From Gammaproteobacteria bacterium (GTDB lineage: Bacteria; Pseudomonadota; Gammaproteobacteria; Enterobacterales; GCA-2746155): 43,593 nt of DNA. Below, piece by piece: positions 40,910 to 43,593 of the stretch. The stretch spans positions 771 to 44,363 of the forward strand of contig NVWF01000011.1 of NCBI GenBank assembly GCA_002746155.1, given 5' to 3'. A program made the translations under genes and the position numbers. The notes under the pieces were generated by a model. It was given only the letters and a program-made list of their open reading frames with translations. It was not told the DNA's origin and made no database searches. Within the stretch, counting starts at the first letter, position 1. Each line of letters opens with the position of its first letter.

Positions 40910-41121
40910 TGTCACTAAAATTAGGTTTCTATAAACATTTTAAAGGCAATCGCTATCAGGTCATTGACGTAGCAAGACATTCTGAAACCCTAGAGGAGTA
41001 TGTTGTATATCGAGCTCTCTACGGCGATAAAGGATTATGGATTAGACCTCTGGAAATGTTTATGGAGAGCATTAAAAGAGATGACAAAACCATTCAGCGT
41101 TTTCAATATGAGAATAGGTAG
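40909..41121 (+). CDS. DUF1653 family protein (start likely 40909)
   Basis: 'LGFYKHFKGNRYQVIDVARHSETLEEYVVYRALYGDKGLWIRPLEMFME'. Confidence 0.9.
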   Translation: MSLKLGFYKHFKGNRYQVIDVARHSETLEEYVVYRALYGDKGLWIRPLEMFMESIKRDDKTIQRFQYENR

Positions 41122-41152
41122 AACTCAGTTATGAGTCAACTATAAGTAAACT

Positions 41153-42340
41153 ATGAGTGAAAAACATCAAGTGGATGTGGTGATCATCGGAGCCGGTGCA
41201 GCTGGGTTAATGTGTGCTATCACTGCTGGCAAAAGAGGTCGAAAAGTATTGCTGCTTGATCATGCTAATAAGGTGGGCAAAAAGATTTTAATGTCCGGTG
41301 GTGGACGATGTAATTTTACCAATCTTTTTAGTGAAGATGAGAATTTCATCTCCCATAACCCACACTTTTTTAAATCAGCCTTGAGTCGATTCACCCAATG
41401 GGATTTTATTGCTCTGGTTGAAAAATATAACATCCCCTATCATGAAAAAAAACTCGGTCAGCTCTTCTGTGATAACAAAGCCAGTGACATAGTGCAGATG
41501 CTGGTGGCTGAAACTCAAGCTGTGGCGGTTGAAATTAGAAAGCGTTGTAGTATCCTAGAAATTAAAAAAACAGAGCAAGGATTTTCCTTAAACACCTCTA
41601 TTGGTGATGTAAGAACTAAATCCCTTGTAATAGCCACAGGTGGATTATCAATTCCTACCATGGGAGCAACGGGCTTTGGTTATGAGGTGGCCCGTCAATT
41701 TGGGCTTAGTGTTTTACAAACTCGTGCGGCTCTAGTTCCTTTTACTTTTAGTCAAAAACAACACCAACAGTTTGATGGTCTCTCAGGTTTATCAACAGAA
41801 GTAGAAGTGGAATCTGAGGGGCAATTTTTCACAGAAAACATATTGTTTACCCATAAGGGATTAAGTGGTCCGGCAATTTTGCAGATTTCAAACTATTGGA
41901 AACCTGGGGGCACAGTTAGTATTAATTTATTTCCAAAATTTGACTTGTTACAACATCTAAAGCAGCAGCAAAAAACCCGACCTAAGGCGGGTCTAGTGAG
42001 TATTTTATCTCAGCGCTTGCCTAAGAAGATGGCCGATCAGCTTGTCCATCTTTGGTGCCCCATAAAAAACATGGCAGACTATAACTATAAAGAACTAGAG
42101 CAGATAGCTGAGCGATTTACTTGTTGGAAATTTACACCAGCTGATACAGAAGGTTACCGCACAGCTGAAGTCACTTTAGGCGGAGTTGACGTTGACCAAT
42201 TGTCATCAAAAACAATGCAAACGCTCACCACTAAGGGGCTGTATTTTATTGGTGAAGTGGTGGATGTCACTGCTCATCTCGGCGGCTTTAATTTTCAGTG
42301 GGCTTGGGCATCTGGAGCTGCTGCAGGAGAACATGTTTAG
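41153..42340 (+). CDS. NAD(P)/FAD-dependent oxidoreductase, HI0933/YhiN-like flavoprotein
   Basis: 'VDVVIIGAGAAGLMCAITAGKRGRKVLLLDHANKVGKKILMSGGGRCNFTN', 'GEVVDVTAHLGGFNFQWAWASGAAAGE'. Confidence 0.95.
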   Translation: MSEKHQVDVVIIGAGAAGLMCAITAGKRGRKVLLLDHANKVGKKILMSGGGRCNFTNLFSEDENFISHNPHFFKSALSRFTQWDFIALVEKYNIPYHEKKLGQLFCDNKASDIVQMLVAETQAVAVEIRKRCSILEIKKTEQGFSLNTSIGDVRTKSLVIATGGLSIPTMGATGFGYEVARQFGLSVLQTRAALVPFTFSQKQHQQFDGLSGLSTEVEVESEGQFFTENILFTHKGLSGPAILQISNYWKPGGTVSINLFPKFDLLQHLKQQQKTRPKAGLVSILSQRLPKKMADQLVHLWCPIKNMADYNYKELEQIAERFTCWKFTPADTEGYRTAEVTLGGVDVDQLSSKTMQTLTTKGLYFIGEVVDVTAHLGGFNFQWAWASGAAAGEHV

Positions 42341-42536
42341 ATTGATTTATCGGAATTAAGTCAGGTACAAAGTGGATTAGTTAAGGACAATTACCTTTAT
42401 TTTGTAATTAATCAAGGACAAATATATTTAGCAAAAATAGTCAGTCTGGTATTTCTGCTATTTTCCTTGATTTGCTTTTCAGTATTTGACATGCTCATTT
42501 TGATATAATCCCATCTTACTTAAAGGACTTAGAAAA

Positions 42537-42727
42537 ATGTCAGATCAAAAGAGTTGATTTTAGATAGGGTTTCTCTTTGGTTTGATTCCAAAGAAGCTGC
42601 CAGCAATTGGTATGAAAATCAAAAATTGCCCTCTTGGGGCCTTACTCCTGAAATGCTACTCAAAAAACATGGTATTGAAACCCTCAACACTTATATTTCA
42701 GAAAAAGAAGAGGGTGTTTTTGAATAA
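42537..42727 (+). pseudogene. MbcA/ParS/Xre-type (DUF2384-like) antitoxin C-terminal-domain ORF, apparently frameshifted near its start
   Basis: Frame 42554-42727 (TTG..TAA) encodes (M)ILDRVSLWFDSKEAASNWYENQKLPSWGLTPEMLLKKHGIETLNTYISEKEEGVFE; ATG 42537 with aagga upstream lies one base out of frame, joined by adding one A to the aaaa run at 42547-42550. Confidence 0.5.
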
Positions 42728-42842
42728 GGAATATTGCACTGTTTTTTTGTACACCTATAGTTCCTATTTGGACGTGATTTTGTATACCTATCAGTCTACA
42801 GTCCTTAGTATGTATAAAACGTTCTCCTTTTGTTAAGGATTG

Positions 42843-42908
42843 ATCAGATACCTGCCCACCACCACAGACGTACCAGCATGCTCAGCTCTCAACGGGCAGA
42901 TGTCTGAT
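42843..42908. repeat. Imperfect inverted repeat, candidate IS91-family terminal structure
   Basis: atcagatacctgccc (42843-42857) and gggcagatgtctgat (42894-42908), 13/15 complementary; lies 3' of the transposase. Confidence 0.4.
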
Positions 42909-43177
42909 AATCATTGATGAAGGAAACCGCGGGACGGTGTGATGCGGTTAGGATTTGAAATACGGTGCTATGGGGATTTGAATTTTGGGTCGCTCTGTGG
43001 TGACTGCATGGCACCGGGGTTTCTGAATTATGATCGGCATAAAACTACATGTTACTAACAAAAACAATATTACCAAGAAGCTTCTATGCCAATAAAAACG
43101 CCTATTTCTATACTGTAGACATAGGAAACCTATTACCGAGCAATGCCGATAATTCAATGGTAAAGGGTTCGTGTTAA

Positions 43178-43593
43178 TCATCCTATTCCTCCAGGTTTAA
43201 AAGGAGGTGCGCGAGGTAACGGTTTACGCAGAAGAACGTCAATGATTTCCATGGGTGAGCCACAGCCTCTACAAAAGAAAACGGTCTCCTTGCCACTGTC
43301 TTCATCATCACAACATTCATCATCGGCAGCCAATTCTGGTTCAGGTACATCCAGTAGTTCTCTTGCACGAGCAAGATTACTTTTACGACCCGCATTAGCA
43401 ATTAATCCGTAATGACGAATACGATGGAAACCTTTGGGTAACACATGAAGCAGGAAGCGACGGATAAACTCATCACTGGATAGGTTCATTGTTTTGTATT
43501 TCTCTTGTCCCTTGCCCCGGTAGTCTTTCCATTTAAAGGTCACACTTTTGTCATCCAAACTGAGTAACCGACTATTGGCAATGGCAACCCGGT
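43178..43593 (-). mobile_element. IS91-family transposase, C-terminal part; CDS continues beyond window end
   Basis: Frame open to the window edge: RVAIANSRLLSLDDKSVTFKWKDYRGKGQEKYKTMNLSSDEFIRRFLLHVLPKGFHRIRHYGLIANAGRKSNL..., zinc-finger-like 'CCDDED...FFCRGCGSPM'. Confidence 0.9.

Noticed and set aside
42582-42836. 84-aa ORF in supplied track
   Set aside because: Out of frame with the antitoxin-like coding sequence that explains the same DNA; composition is not protein-like.
42948-43401. Two - strand ORFs (42948-43181 and 43183-43401)
   Set aside because: One is non-coding IS end sequence and the other is an alternate frame of the IS91 transposase.

Overview
AT-rich gammaproteobacterial chromosomal window, mostly housekeeping genes with a few accessory insertions. 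Order: 3' end of a thioredoxin-like CDS; mutH(-), rppH, ptsP; a ~5.7 kb accessory block (orphan PhnD-type lipoprotein, hybrid histidine kinase, and a divergent SBP-SBP-lytic transglycosylase lipoprotein); a second, truncated, ~95% identical copy of the ptsP 3' end; DUF938 methyltransferase, TSUP transporter, lgt, thyA, folA; two coiled-coil envelope genes; a twin-domain HtrA-type protease resembling eukaryotic Nma111/DEG7; apaH, apaG; SDR and SnoaL-like proteins; an SHP/diheme cytochrome/cytochrome b/PepSY/two-component operon; a redoxin; an MFP + two RND permease operon; a small membrane protein/XRE pair; threonine aldolase; monomeric NADP-isocitrate dehydrogenase; a TPR/transglutaminase-like lipoprotein; agmatinase/arginase family; GNAT; small conserved genes (TIGR02647, DUF1415, DUF1653); a YhiN/HI0933-like flavoprotein; a frameshifted MbcA/ParS/Xre-type antitoxin-like ORF; and the 3' part of an IS91-family transposase running off the end. 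Most notable: the partial ptsP duplication bracketing the sensory block, the bacterial Nma111/DEG7-like protease, a recurrent ~27-bp intergenic motif confined to the ptsP-TSUP region, mutually exclusive hairpins at the folA 3' end, and the antitoxin remnant next to IS91. All calls come from reading translations by eye; no database search was run.
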